A stretch of DNA of 36,890 nucleotides from Actinomycetota bacterium (GCA_963169215.1 CAUJEE010000097.1:1-36890), one strand, 5' to 3'. Numbered from the stretch's first letter, positions 1 to 7,439 are shown. Numbers and translations: made by a program. The notes: generated by a model not told the origin, from the letters alone.

Positions 1-129
1 GAGCAGCATCACCATGATCACCGCCATCGCGCCGAACAGCATCATGATCGACACGTCGACCGACCCGCGGTCCGCGCCGGCCGGGGGGCACGAGCGCGGT
101 TGCGGGTCGGTCGCGTGGCAGTCGCTCAC
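1..129 (-). CDS. TadE-like pilus assembly protein, 5' part only (runs off the window)
   Basis: A GTG start at 129 opens a frame that reads off the left edge of the window. About 22 polar residues (including DPQPRS) are followed by DRGSVDVSIMMLFGAMAV, a short charged stretch running straight into a hydrophobic helix. This is how TadE/TadG-type pseudopilins begin, where the 'RGS' just before the membrane helix normally precedes a Val-Glu pair; here it is Val-Asp. It lies one base after the stop of the small pilin-like gene and is the last visible gene of the tad operon. TadE-type proteins are minor pseudopilins of the Flp/Tad machine. Only 43 codons are visible, so the family call rests on the N-terminal pattern and the context. 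Confidence 0.6.
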   Translation of the reverse strand, partial: MSDCHATDPQPRSCPPAGADRGSVDVSIMMLFGAMAVIMVMLL

Positions 130-130
130 G

Positions 131-364
131 TCAGGGCGCCACCGGGTCGGGCACACTGCTCTTGGCCTGGTTGAACTTGGCGGTGAAGAAGGCCGTCGCC
201 GCCAGCGCGACAACGATGCCGACTGCCAGCCACACCATCTTCGTCACCGCTTCGTCGACGCCACTCTCGTCGTGGCGGTCGTGCCACGCCTCCAGTGCCC
301 GCTGCCTCAAGTCGCCGTAGGCGACCTGCACCCACACCGCCAGTGGAAGGAGTTGATCGTTCAT
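131..364 (-). CDS. Small single-helix membrane protein, probable Flp-type pilin-like subunit
   Basis: A 77-residue protein starting at ATG 364, preceded by a purine-rich GAGAGGGACAGGCGG ribosome site. Residues 1-44 are polar. One hydrophobic helix (about 47-67, KMVWLAVGIVVALAATAFF) is followed by a short polar tail. The size, the single helix and the place between TadC and TadE match the Flp pilin of actinobacterial tad loci. A possible prepilin cut follows Gly in ESG-VDEAV, but the acidic residue sits at +3 and the Glu-Tyr pair of classical Flp pilins is absent. It could therefore be a pilin-like accessory protein instead of the major pilin. Identification is by context and topology, not by a strong motif. 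Confidence 0.6.
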   Translation of the reverse strand: MNDQLLPLAVWVQVAYGDLRQRALEAWHDRHDESGVDEAVTKMVWLAVGIVVALAATAFFTAKFNQAKSSVPDPVAP

Positions 365-386
365 CCGCCTGTCCCTCTCAATCTTT

Positions 387-414
387 CGTTGTCTCTGTCT
401 CGTTGTCTCTGTCT
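387..414. repeat. Two tandem 14-bp repeats upstream of the pilin-like gene
   Basis: CGTTGTCTCTGTCT occurs twice in direct succession, with a degenerate third copy after it. It lies in the 88-nt gap between TadC and the pilin-like gene and would form a GA/CA-rich leader in the mRNA (GACAGAGACAACG on the coding strand). This is the only sizeable gap inside the operon. Its function is unknown. A transcript-stability or translation-enhancing leader for the pilin is one possibility. Confidence 0.5.
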
Positions 415-452
415 CGGTGTCTGTCGCACCGCTGCGGGGGTGCCCCGTCCGG

Positions 453-1334
453 CTAACCGGCGAACGCCTCGCTGATGCGCTGCGCGAGCGGGTAGGCCAA
501 GAACACGATCGTCGCCACCACGAACCCGACGGTGGGGCCGGAGAGGTTGGCGTTGGCGCGATCGGCGTCGCGCTCGAGTTGGTCGAGTGCCTTGTCGCGC
601 ATTGCCGTCGCCAGCGCGCCGACGGTGTCGCCGATCGACACCCCTTGCAGCCCTTGCCGCTCGAGCGAGGAGGCGAACTCGCAGAGCTCGCGCACTTCGT
701 GGCGCGCGCCGAACTCGTCGATCGCCTCCCAAAGCGCAACACCGCGCTGTGGCGCCGCGAGCACCTCGTCGCGCAGCATTTCGAACCCCTCCCCCGCGCC
801 TACGGCGAGCGAGAAGCGCACGGCCTCCTCGACGCTCAGATCGGTCGTGAGGCCTACCGCGACGAGTTGCACGAAGTCGTTCGTCGCCCGACGCAACTCG
901 CGCCCGGCGCGGGCCACCTTGCCCGCGACGTCCTGCACGATCGTCAACCCGGCGAACAGCGCGGCCACCAACGGCAACAGCAGCCACAACGGCGAAACCG
1001 GCAGCATCCCCGCCGCCGACAGGGCGGCCACCGCACACAGCACGACAAGCCCGATGATCGCCATCGCGCTCACCACCCTGGTGACCACCGCGGCCGGAGT
1101 GAGGCGGGCAGTCACCAGCCCGGCACCGAAGCGCCGTCGCACCCAGCGCCCGGGAGCCCCGGTGGCCAGCGTGCGCGACCAGTCGGGCGCGCCGGCATCG
1201 CCGGGCGATCCGCCGAGCATCCTCCGGCGGGCTGCGGCCAACGAACGCGGCGCACGCGACAACGCTCGGCGCAGGCACCACAGCGCGACGGCCACGAGCA
1301 CTGCCACCATCGCCCCCAACTGCATCGGGTTCAC
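453..1334 (-). CDS. tadC: TadC-like type II secretion F-domain inner-membrane protein
   Basis: A 293-residue protein from GTG 1334, whose first bases overlap the TadB stop (GTGA). An N-terminal helix (MQLGAMVAVLVAVALWCL) is followed by a basic stretch, a pair of helices (about 95-135), a cytoplasmic helical T2SSF domain (the region with DLSVEEAVRFSLAVG and FASSLERQG) and a C-terminal helix ending AYPLAQRISEAFAG. This is the usual TadB/TadC layout. With TadB it should form the inner-membrane platform on which the TadA motor acts during Flp pilus assembly. The paired position directly after TadB supports TadC. An upstream ATG in the same frame (1418) would overlap TadB heavily and is less likely. 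Confidence 0.85.
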   Translation of the reverse strand: MNPMQLGAMVAVLVAVALWCLRRALSRAPRSLAAARRRMLGGSPGDAGAPDWSRTLATGAPGRWVRRRFGAGLVTARLTPAAVVTRVVSAMAIIGLVVLCAVAALSAAGMLPVSPLWLLLPLVAALFAGLTIVQDVAGKVARAGRELRRATNDFVQLVAVGLTTDLSVEEAVRFSLAVGAGEGFEMLRDEVLAAPQRGVALWEAIDEFGARHEVRELCEFASSLERQGLQGVSIGDTVGALATAMRDKALDQLERDADRANANLSGPTVGFVVATIVFLAYPLAQRISEAFAG

Positions 1335-2200
1335 CGCGCCATCTCCACCGCCGGCCGCCGGCGCGCGGGGAGGTCGTAGCGGCACAGCGAACGCAGCCAC
1401 AGGATGCAGCCAAGCCACAGGCCGATCGGCAGCAGCAGCACCACCTGGCCCACCGGCGAGTCGTATGGGTCGAGCAGGTTGCCGCCGGCGAAACGCAGGT
1501 ACAGAACCAGCAGCACGCCGATTGTGATCAGACGCTTCATGCTGCCCTGATAGATGGCCCGCGTGCGATCGATGCGTTCGCGGGCGGTCACCTCGTCGCG
1601 CGCCGCCGCGGCCAGCGTCTGCACCGTGTTGTGCAGGCGCCCCGCCCCGACCGACCCCGACACCACCAGCCGGATGGCGGCGATCGCCGCGTCCGATGTC
1701 GGGTGGGCGAGATCGTCGGCCAGGTCGAGCAATGCATCCTCGGTGCGAAAGCCGAGCCGTCGGTTGCGCAGGAAGCTGTTCATCGCCTCGGCCAGCGCCA
1801 GCGGCGGCCTGGCGGCTACTTGCTCGAGCGCCTCCTCGGCACCCACCGCCGAACCGCGAAGTGTGTCACGCAGGTCTTCCAGCCACTTCGAGATTCCCTC
1901 GATCCGCTCGCGCTCCTCTTCGGCGCGACGGTCGTGCAGCAGGCGGCCCCACGCCAGCACCAGCGACGCGGCCATCAGCGACAGCACCGGCCAGCCGGTG
2001 GCCAGCAGCACCACCATCGCCGTCGCAACAGCCACCGCCATCCGTCGACCGGCGATCGCGCGCTCGACCGCGATCACTCCCGGCGGCCGGGACGACGCGT
2101 GGGCCACCACCGGCGTAGCGCCGCGCACCAACGCCGCCGTCGCAACTGCGAGCAGCACCATCACCCCGAAGGCGACAGCCGTGGGCGGCGGAGGCGACAT
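1331..2200 (-). CDS. tadB: TadB-like type II secretion F-domain inner-membrane protein
   Basis: A 289-residue protein from ATG 2200, sharing one base with the TadA stop (TGATG). Two N-terminal helices (about 5-25 and 55-85) are followed by a basic RRAEEERERIEG segment and a helical T2SSF domain with the family-like phrase EDLRDTLRGSAVGAEEALEQ. It continues through IRLVVSGSVGAGRLHNTVQ and ends in two further helices. Together with TadC it forms the platform of the Tad pilus machine. The overlap suggests translational coupling to the ATPase gene. The frame is open far upstream, but the sequence before 2200 lies inside tadA and looks non-protein-like. Confidence 0.87.
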   Translation of the reverse strand: MSPPPPTAVAFGVMVLLAVATAALVRGATPVVAHASSRPPGVIAVERAIAGRRMAVAVATAMVVLLATGWPVLSLMAASLVLAWGRLLHDRRAEEERERIEGISKWLEDLRDTLRGSAVGAEEALEQVAARPPLALAEAMNSFLRNRRLGFRTEDALLDLADDLAHPTSDAAIAAIRLVVSGSVGAGRLHNTVQTLAAAARDEVTARERIDRTRAIYQGSMKRLITIGVLLVLYLRFAGGNLLDPYDSPVGQVVLLLPIGLWLGCILWLRSLCRYDLPARRRPAVEMAR

Positions 2201-3519
2201 CAACTCACCATCCGGTGCGGCCCAGGCGAGCCGTGCCACCAGTGCGTGGAGAAGTCGGGGTTGGCGCCGCGCAACCGGTCTAGCATCGGCCGTTGCGGCT
2301 CCGACGCGGCCCGAGCACAACGCTCGCTGCTGTCGGCGCCAGTGGCGAACAGGCGGTGCAGCACGAACCGCGAGCCATCCTCTTCCACGGACGGGGCGAC
2401 GATCTCGGTCACCACCCGGCCGGCTGCGTTGTCGCCGGCGACGTGAACCACCAGGTCGATGCTGCGGTACACCTGCCAACGCGCCATCCGCAGCTCGACG
2501 CCGTTGTGATAGGCGATCAGCTCGGCAAGTCGCTCGATGCCATCCTTGGCCGAGCCACCGTGCACGGTGGCCATCGCCCCCTGCCCGATCGACATCGCCT
2601 GCACCAGCGCGCCACCCTCTGGACCGCGCACCTCGCCCACCACGATCCAGTCGGCGCGCGTGCGCACAGCGGGCACCATCATGTCGTGACACGTGACGCC
2701 CACGCCGTCGTTGGTGGTGGGCACACGCGACTGGTACGCGTGCACCCAGCGATGACGACCCATGCTGGCCAGATTCAGCTCGAAGTCGGTCTCGACGGTG
2801 ACGATCACGTCGTCGTCGTCCACCTCGTGCACCAGCGCGCGTAGCAACGTGGTCTTGCCGCTACCCATGCGCCCGCACACGACGATGGTCATGTCGGCCG
2901 CCACTGCGGCACACAGCAACGACTGCGCCGCCTCGTCGAGCATCCCCTGTTCGGCGAGGTCGGCGAGCGACATGCCGAACACGGCTGCGCGGCGAATGGT
3001 GATCAGTGGGCGCTGGACGACGTCGAAGCCCTCGCCGTGGAACCGAACACCGGGCTCCAGTTCGAGGTCGACGAACGGACTCTCGCGGTTGAACGGCCGC
3101 CGGCGCATGGTGGCTGTGTCGTAGATGATCCGCTCCAGGTCGCGGTCGCGGCGCACCAGCGGTGGCAGCAGCTGGCGGCTGCCATCGCTGCGCTCCACCC
3201 GCACCGGGTCGGAACCGAACACCAGCACGTCGGTCACCTGCGGGTCGCGCAGCACGGTGAGCAGGCGGGGCAGTCCGAACATCTCCGAGATCACCAACTC
3301 GACCAGCGCCGTGTGTTCGTCGGCCGTGAGTGGTTCGAGGCGAGCGGCGATGCGCTGATGGTCGAGCTCGGGCAGCACCGCGCGCTCGAGCAGATCGCGA
3401 GTGATCTCCTCGCGCAGGTCGCGCTCGGACGGGGTTTCGTCACGCGAGGGCACCTGGAAGCGATCGCCGAACTGGCGGCGCACGTCGACAACGAGTTGGT
3501 CGAGGTCGTCGTCGGTCAC
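2200..3519 (-). CDS. tadA: TadA/CpaF-type secretion ATPase
   Basis: A 439-residue hexameric-motor ATPase of the VirB11/CpaF family that powers Flp pilus assembly at the cytoplasmic face of the membrane. Walker A is GRMGSGKT at residues 216-223. The Walker B/Asp region reads DWIVVGEVRGPEG and the His-box region is GAMATVHGGSAKDGIERL, the classic CpaF layout. The N-terminal domain (about 1-200) carries the conserved TDVLVFGSDPVRVER strand region. The GTG start at 3519 overlaps the previous stop by 4 nt (GTGA). The length agrees with actinobacterial TadA proteins, and no catalytic motif is missing. Confidence 0.93.
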   Translation of the reverse strand: MTDDDLDQLVVDVRRQFGDRFQVPSRDETPSERDLREEITRDLLERAVLPELDHQRIAARLEPLTADEHTALVELVISEMFGLPRLLTVLRDPQVTDVLVFGSDPVRVERSDGSRQLLPPLVRRDRDLERIIYDTATMRRRPFNRESPFVDLELEPGVRFHGEGFDVVQRPLITIRRAAVFGMSLADLAEQGMLDEAAQSLLCAAVAADMTIVVCGRMGSGKTTLLRALVHEVDDDDVIVTVETDFELNLASMGRHRWVHAYQSRVPTTNDGVGVTCHDMMVPAVRTRADWIVVGEVRGPEGGALVQAMSIGQGAMATVHGGSAKDGIERLAELIAYHNGVELRMARWQVYRSIDLVVHVAGDNAAGRVVTEIVAPSVEEDGSRFVLHRLFATGADSSERCARAASEPQRPMLDRLRGANPDFSTHWWHGSPGPHRMVS

Positions 3520-4274
3520 GACACACCCACCGCTTCGCTCTCGGCCGCCGAGGCGGCGACGGACGCAGCAAGATGCGCGGCCACGCGCTGCGCGGCCGAC
3601 CACAGCGGCCCACGGCGCAACGCACCGCTGTGCAGGCGATCGACACCGACCGCGTCCCATGGCAGCCATCCCGCGTAGTGAGCGTCGAAGTCGGCCTGCA
3701 TCGTGGCGCGCGAGAAGGCGACGCCGCCCGGGCCGTCGACGAACACGACGCGCACGCGCGCCGCGTCGATACCGCGCTCGCCCGGCCCAACCCGCCCGTC
3801 GACATGCAACCACTCGCTGGTGGCCACTGCCGCGCTCACCTCAGCCGCGGTCACGCACACGACGACGTCGGCGGCATGCAGTAGCGGCCACGTCGGCGAA
3901 CCCGGGCGCAGTCGCCCGGCATCGACCACGACTGTCCCCGGCAGCTCGCGCAGGCCGCCGATCCAATCGACCCGCGGCCGGTGACAGGCCAAAGCGCGGA
4001 ACGGCTCGGCCGGCGCGCTCACCACCCGCACCCGACCGTGATCGTGGGCCACGTCGTGCCATGCCTCGACTATCGAGCACTGCTCCACCGGGAAGGCGAC
4101 GCGCTCGAGCCCGCCGAGAGCGGTGCGCGGCAGCGGCAGCCGCCCGGCCAACACGCCGCCGGCCGGATCTGCTTCGATCAGCCACGCCTCGCCGTTCAGC
4201 GCGGCGGCAGTGGCCAGCGCAAGCGCAGTGGTGGTAGTGCCCCACCCGCGCCACGAGGTGACAGCGACGATCAC
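3516..4274 (-). CDS. CpaE/TadZ-like MinD-family protein with a degenerate P-loop
   Basis: A 252-residue protein from GTG 4274, overlapping the SAF gene stop by 4 nt. The fold pattern is that of the MinD/ParA group: first strand MIVAVTS, a P-loop position, LIEADPAGG (the strand-2 Asp), then VVVDAGRLRPG and ADVVVCVTAAEVSA. In Tad systems such proteins (CpaE, TadZ) position the pilus machine at the cell pole. The P-loop here reads RGWGTTTTAL at residues 9-18 where KGGxGKTT is expected. Both the signature lysine and the Walker lysine are missing, so ATP hydrolysis is doubtful. The assignment rests on context and the overall strand pattern. Confidence 0.72.
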   Translation of the reverse strand: MIVAVTSWRGWGTTTTALALATAAALNGEAWLIEADPAGGVLAGRLPLPRTALGGLERVAFPVEQCSIVEAWHDVAHDHGRVRVVSAPAEPFRALACHRPRVDWIGGLRELPGTVVVDAGRLRPGSPTWPLLHAADVVVCVTAAEVSAAVATSEWLHVDGRVGPGERGIDAARVRVVFVDGPGGVAFSRATMQADFDAHYAGWLPWDAVGVDRLHSGALRRGPLWSAAQRVAAHLAASVAASAAESEAVGVS

Positions 4275-5029
4275 GGGGCACCTGCCGCGTCGCGGCCCAC
4301 CAGCAGCAGCCGATCGGTGGCCGCGAGGCGGGCGACCGCCACCGAGTACGCCGCGGGTACTGCCAGCGTGATCACCACCCGCCCGTCGCCGTTGTCGGCG
4401 ATGTCGAGCACACGCACCGTCACCGCGGTGCCTGCGGCGCTGGACGCGACGGTCGTGACGGTCGAGCCTGCGGGCTCGCCGTCGGCGGGCTCGCCGTCGC
4501 CACCCTCGCCGTCGCCCGCGCTCTCGCCATCCTCGCCGTCGCCGCTGTCGCCAGCGCCCTCGACGCTGCCGGAATCGCCCAGCGAGTCGAGCGAGTCGAG
4601 CGCGGCAGCGAGGGCGACATCACCGCGGGCCAGGTCGGCTGGAAAGCTGCCCGCCTTCAGCACCGCGCCCACACGGTCTTCACCCTCCAGCACGGCTGGT
4701 GCGTCGGCCCACATGCCCACCTGCATCAATGCCCCGGCCTCCAGGTCGACCGCTGCCACTCTGCCAACCAGCCGTTCGAGCGAGGTGGCGGGCACCAGCC
4801 CGGTGACCTGCCCGTCGTAGGCGACGCCGGTGATCTGCAGATCGTCGAGCGCCAGTTCGTTGCCGGCCTGCACCGGTCGGGCCACCTGCACCACTTCCAC
4901 CCGCTCGGCGGCCTTCGACAGTCCCCACGCCACCAGCACACCGGCGAGCACCACCAGCGCGGCAGCCAGCGCCAGCCATTGCGTCTGCACCCGGCCGCGC
5001 ACTCGCGCCACGATCGAACCCGAACTCAT
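4271..5029 (-). CDS. SAF-domain (CpaB/RcpC-like) pilus assembly protein
   Basis: A 252-residue membrane-anchored protein from ATG 5029, overlapping the peptidase stop (ATGA). The short cytoplasmic N-terminus contains RVRGRVQTQW. A single helix at about 17-36 is followed by a SAF domain at about 44-106 (VEVVQVARPVQAGNEL, then LERLVGRVAAVDLEAGALM). RcpC/CpaB proteins act in the periplasm or at the outer face in Flp pilus formation. Residues about 145-190 form a low-complexity acidic Gly/Asp/Glu/Ser insert (for example GDGEDGESAGDGEGGDGE) that is not part of the family core. The C-terminal part after the insert is hydrophobic and beta-like. Confidence 0.75.
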   Translation of the reverse strand: MSSGSIVARVRGRVQTQWLALAAALVVLAGVLVAWGLSKAAERVEVVQVARPVQAGNELALDDLQITGVAYDGQVTGLVPATSLERLVGRVAAVDLEAGALMQVGMWADAPAVLEGEDRVGAVLKAGSFPADLARGDVALAAALDSLDSLGDSGSVEGAGDSGDGEDGESAGDGEGGDGEPADGEPAGSTVTTVASSAAGTAVTVRVLDIADNGDGRVVITLAVPAAYSVAVARLAATDRLLLVGRDAAGAP

Positions 5030-5586
5030 CGCCACCACCCCTCCGGAACAGTCGCCGCCACCAGCCAGCCGATCCAGAGCGCGGGACCGAGCGGCAACTG
5101 CCGACGACGTGAGAGCAACCCCCACGCAGCCGCGAGCGCAGCGACGACGGCGATCGCCACCGGGGCGATGACAACTGCTCGCGTCCCTGCCGCGCCACCC
5201 ACCACTGCGCCGACCTTCACGTCGCCCATGCCAAGGCCGCGCTGCAGCCGCACGACCAGCAGTAGGCCGCCGCCGATCGCCGCACCGACCGCTGCCGACG
5301 CCAGCGACGCACTCACCGCGGCGCCCCACACTGTCGCGAGCGCGGCCACTGCCACCAGCGCGTTGGGCAGTCGTCGCTCGTGCACGTCGACCAACGCGGC
5401 GCACGCCAGCGCCGCACCGGTGATGGTCGTCGGGGCCGGTTCCGCCGATCCCGCCCCGACGACCATCGCCATCACACCGGCAGCGAGCCACGCCGTTCGC
5501 GCGCCGGTACCAACGTTGCCCCATGCCCGTGTCACTCTCTGCCAGAGCGCGACAGGTTCCGCCAGTTCCGCTTCCGCCGTCTTCAT
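5026..5586 (-). CDS. Prepilin peptidase (A24 family), first gene of the tad operon
   Basis: A 186-residue polytopic membrane aspartic protease that should cut the leader of Flp-type prepilins. The two catalytic aspartates are visible: Asp67 in ALVDVHERRLPN and Asp122 in GLGMGDVKVG. Hydrophobic helices fill the rest. The protein lacks the N-terminal methylase domain of classical PilD, as is usual for tad-linked peptidases. I choose ATG 5586 over the upstream in-frame start at 5685 because AAGGA lies 6 nt before it and a sigma-70-like promoter sits just upstream. It begins a run of genes with 1- to 4-nt overlaps down to TadC. Confidence 0.85.
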   Translation of the reverse strand: MKTAEAELAEPVALWQRVTRAWGNVGTGARTAWLAAGVMAMVVGAGSAEPAPTTITGAALACAALVDVHERRLPNALVAVAALATVWGAAVSASLASAAVGAAIGGGLLLVVRLQRGLGMGDVKVGAVVGGAAGTRAVVIAPVAIAVVAALAAAWGLLSRRRQLPLGPALWIGWLVAATVPEGWWR

Positions 5587-5624
5587 CCGCCGTCCTTCCA
5601 CCAGGTGGGATGCAACGTGGCGTG

Positions 5625-5654
5625 AATATGAACGCGCCCACCGGCGGCTGTCAA
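5625..5654 (-). promoter_or_regulatory. Probable promoter of the tad operon
   Basis: On the minus strand TTGACA (5654-5649) is followed after 18 nt by CATATT (5630-5625). Transcription would begin near 5618, about 30 nt before the peptidase ATG, leaving room for its AAGGA ribosome site. The -35 is a perfect consensus match and the -10 matches at 4 of 6 positions. Confidence 0.55.
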
Positions 5655-5776
5655 TGACGTTGGCCAACTCTTGACGATTACCCACACCCGCACTGGGTAC
5701 GGCGAGCGCGCCGAAGCGGCAAGTTCAGTGGGTCACGCGTGGCGATGTGGCGCGTCGGCAGGCGACGCGCGGTGGT

Positions 5777-5893
5777 TCAGGCGGGGTGGCCCAGCAGCAC
5801 CGCGCCGGAGCCGGCGAACACCAGCAACAGCCCGGCCAACGAGAACCACAGCGAGCTCGTGTCGGCGGAATGAAGAAGCAGATGGCCTCTCAA
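5777..5893 (-). pseudogene. Probable remnant of an LPXTG-type C-terminal anchor domain
   Basis: The minus-strand frame ending at 5777 reads SADTSSLWFSLAGLLLVFAG and then SGAVLLGHPA. This resembles the end of a sortase substrate, where 'TGADTSS' precedes the membrane helix, but the LPXTG Pro-Thr-Gly itself and the terminal arginines are absent. No convincing start or upstream domain remains; a TTG at 5893 is the only local start. I read it as a decayed 3' end of a surface-protein gene. It could also be a very small membrane peptide. Confidence 0.35.
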
Positions 5894-5898
5894 CCTGC

Positions 5899-6189
5899 TT
5901 AGCGCACATCTTCTGTGGTGACGAAGATCGCGCTGCGGAAGCTTGCCGCGAGCAGAACGGCACATGAGATGAGCCCTGCCGCCACGCCGATCTCGAACAA
6001 CAGCCAATTGAACGCAGTCTCCGGTCCCTCCACCGCCGAGACCATCGTCAAGTCGCTGATGGATCCATCGCTCACCGCTCCAACCTTGTAGCCGAGTAGG
6101 GCGCCAAGTCCCGCTCCGAGGGCAAGGAACACAAGGGCGTAGGCCTGAAGAGCCATGCTGGCGCGATGATCTTGTGAGGATTTTGTCAT
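5899..6189 (-). CDS. Small two-helix membrane protein of unknown function
   Basis: A 96-residue protein if it starts at ATG 6189; ATG 6156 and an in-frame GTG at 6258 are alternatives and none has a clear ribosome site. Two hydrophobic helices (about 13-36, LQAYALVFLALGAGLGALLG, and 62-86, NWLLFEIGVAAGLISCAVLL) are joined by a polar loop (AVSDGSISDLTMVSAVEGPE). The C-terminus is SAIFVTTEDVR. I do not recognise a family. It lies between the surface-anchor remnant and the lipoprotein pair, all on the minus strand. Its codon use is less GC-biased than that of its neighbours. Confidence 0.5.
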   Translation of the reverse strand: MTKSSQDHRASMALQAYALVFLALGAGLGALLGYKVGAVSDGSISDLTMVSAVEGPETAFNWLLFEIGVAAGLISCAVLLAASFRSAIFVTTEDVR

Positions 6190-6273
6190 GTATGGTCTAT
6201 CGGCGGCGATATGCGCGCCCTTGACCAACAGCAACGAGATACCGAAGCGGGCGGTCACCGTGCCCGCGCCGAG

Positions 6274-6705
6274 TTACGGGTGGGTCGCCAGGTATTGGTC
6301 GACGGCGGCGGTGAACACGGCGATGCCCTCGTCGATCTTGTCCGGGCGGTTCTCCTGCACCCCGATCTTGGCCGCCACCAGGCCATCTTCCATCTGCAGG
6401 TAGAGGTTCTTGTCGTCGGCGCGGATGGTGCTCTCGAACTCGAACCACAGGTCGTACATCGCCGTCACCTGCTCGCGCGCCTGCGCTTGGTCGCCGGCGT
6501 GGAGGGCGGGCAGCGACTCGATGATCGCTAGCACCTCTGCCAGGCCGGTGCGCACCTCGGCGGGTGACACCATCTCGTCTGCTTCGGCCGCGGTGTCGCC
6601 GGGGCGGGTCGAGTCGCTGCCGTCACCCGACCCGCCACACGCCACCACCGCGATGGCCAGGCCTGCGCCCACGATCCATTGCGCCAGCCGATGAGTTGTG
6701 TGCAT
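6274..6705 (-). CDS. Lipoprotein with a helical C-terminal domain, function unknown
   Basis: A 143-residue lipoprotein from ATG 6705, with a strong AAGGGGGAAGGA site just upstream. The signal peptide ends in the lipobox AVVAC (Cys23), followed by a Gly/Ser/Asp linker and a helical domain (about 47-143) with YDLWFEFESTIRADDKNLYLQ and VFTAAVDQYLATHP. The Glu/Asp-rich helices recall extracytoplasmic helical domains near iron uptake systems (FTR1/EfeO type), but the resemblance is only suggestive. It is divergent from a cupredoxin-like lipoprotein, and a shared 49-nt promoter region suggests the two work together. Confidence 0.65.
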   Translation of the reverse strand: MHTTHRLAQWIVGAGLAIAVVACGGSGDGSDSTRPGDTAAEADEMVSPAEVRTGLAEVLAIIESLPALHAGDQAQAREQVTAMYDLWFEFESTIRADDKNLYLQMEDGLVAAKIGVQENRPDKIDEGIAVFTAAVDQYLATHP

Positions 6706-6717
6706 CTTCCTTCCCCC

Positions 6718-6747
6718 TTGTGTTAGGTACCCCTATCAGTCTATGGT
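6718..6747 (+). promoter_or_regulatory. Promoter of the cupredoxin-like gene, predicted leaderless
   Basis: TTGTGT (6718-6723), an 18-nt spacer and TATGGT (6742-6747) precede ATG 6755 by 7 nt. There is no ribosome site before that ATG, so the transcript probably starts at or next to it. The same region contains TTAGGT at 6723-6728, a half-match to an IdeR/DtxR box whose other half is poor. Confidence 0.5.
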
Positions 6748-6754
6748 CGCACAC

Positions 6755-7231
6755 ATGAACACAGCGAAGCGAATCCGCACGACACTCGCCTGCTCAGCGC
6801 TGCTCGCCCTCGGGCTGGCCGCCTGTGGCGACGACTCCGATTCATCCGACTCGTCTGACGCGGGGAACCCCGCGGGCGCCACCGTGGTGGTGGAACTCGG
6901 CGAGTGGGACTTCGTGCCCTCGGTCGAGTCGGTGTCGGCCGGGGTGGTGACCCTGGAGGCGATGAACGGCGGCGGTGAGGTGCACGAGTTGGTGCTGTTC
7001 AAGACCGACCTGGCCCCCGAAGACCTGCCCGTCGACGAGGAGGGCTCGGTCGACGAGAGCGGTGATGGCCTGGAGTTGATCGACGAGGTCGAGAACGTGA
7101 AGCCGGGCGAGACCAAGTCGTTCACCGTCGAACTCGCCGCGGGCAACTATGTGATGGCCTGCAACCTGATCGAGAACGGCCAGCGCCACTTCATGAACGG
7201 CATGTACCGGAGGTTCACCGTCACCGAGTGA
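6755..7231 (+). CDS. Cupredoxin-like lipoprotein (probable blue copper protein)
   Basis: A 158-residue lipoprotein. The signal peptide ends in LGLAAC (Cys24), and an Asp/Ser-rich linker leads to a beta-rich domain from about 42. Candidate type-1 copper ligands are His77 (GEVHELVLF), Cys136 (YVMACNL), His145 and Met147 or Met150 (RHFMNGM), in the His-Cys-His-Met order of plastocyanin-like folds. A 25-residue acidic insert lies at about 84-112. It should carry electrons or copper on the outer face of the membrane. ATG 6755 is preferred over ATG 6743 because it fits the -10 spacing seen at other leaderless genes here. Divergent neighbour: the helical lipoprotein. Confidence 0.75.
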   Translation: MNTAKRIRTTLACSALLALGLAACGDDSDSSDSSDAGNPAGATVVVELGEWDFVPSVESVSAGVVTLEAMNGGGEVHELVLFKTDLAPEDLPVDEEGSVDESGDGLELIDEVENVKPGETKSFTVELAAGNYVMACNLIENGQRHFMNGMYRRFTVTE

Positions 7232-7285
7232 CCGGCCAACGGCCGTGCACCGGCACCGCCCGCGCCGCTAACCTGTCGGCCACCT

Positions 7286-7379
7286 GGAGAGGTGCCGGAG
7301 TCAGGTCGATCGGACCGCACTGCTAATGCGGGGACCACCTTCAAGTGGTCCGTGGGTTCAAATCCCACCCTCTCCGCCA
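7286..7379 (+). tRNA. tRNA-Ser (anticodon GCU), CCA encoded
   Basis: The acceptor stem GGAGAGG pairs with CCTCTCC (7369-7375), followed by discriminator G and an encoded CCA. The anticodon stem CCGCA/TGCGG encloses the loop CTGCTAA, giving anticodon GCT at 7322-7324. The long variable arm (GACCACCTTCAAGTGGTC region) and the T-loop GTTCAAATC are typical of tRNA-Ser. It reads AGC/AGU codons. Confidence 0.96.
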
Positions 7380-7400
7380 GGTGATGTCGGCAGACATCGC

Positions 7401-7439
7401 GCAGCCCGGGCCCCAGCGGCTCGGGCTGCGGCCGATTTT
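7401..7439 (+). terminator. Rho-independent terminator after tRNA-Ser
   Basis: GCAGCCCG (7401-7408) pairs with CGGGCTGC (7422-7429), followed by a short TTTT tract at 7436-7439. It lies 22 nt past the tRNA and 36 nt before the end of the oppositely oriented fic gene, so it separates the converging transcripts. Confidence 0.65.

Noticed and set aside
417-1527. Long plus-strand open frames opposite the tad genes, and similar long frames opposite clpB and the acyl-CoA dehydrogenase
   Set aside because: They are Arg/Ala/Ser/His-rich shadows caused by high GC at third codon positions; the minus-strand tad genes (or plus-strand clpB and dehydrogenase genes) carry the family motifs.
6723-6741. Possible IdeR/DtxR box between the divergent lipoprotein genes
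   Set aside because: TTAGGT matches one half, but the other half agrees at few positions (about 10 of 19 overall), too weak to list as a site.
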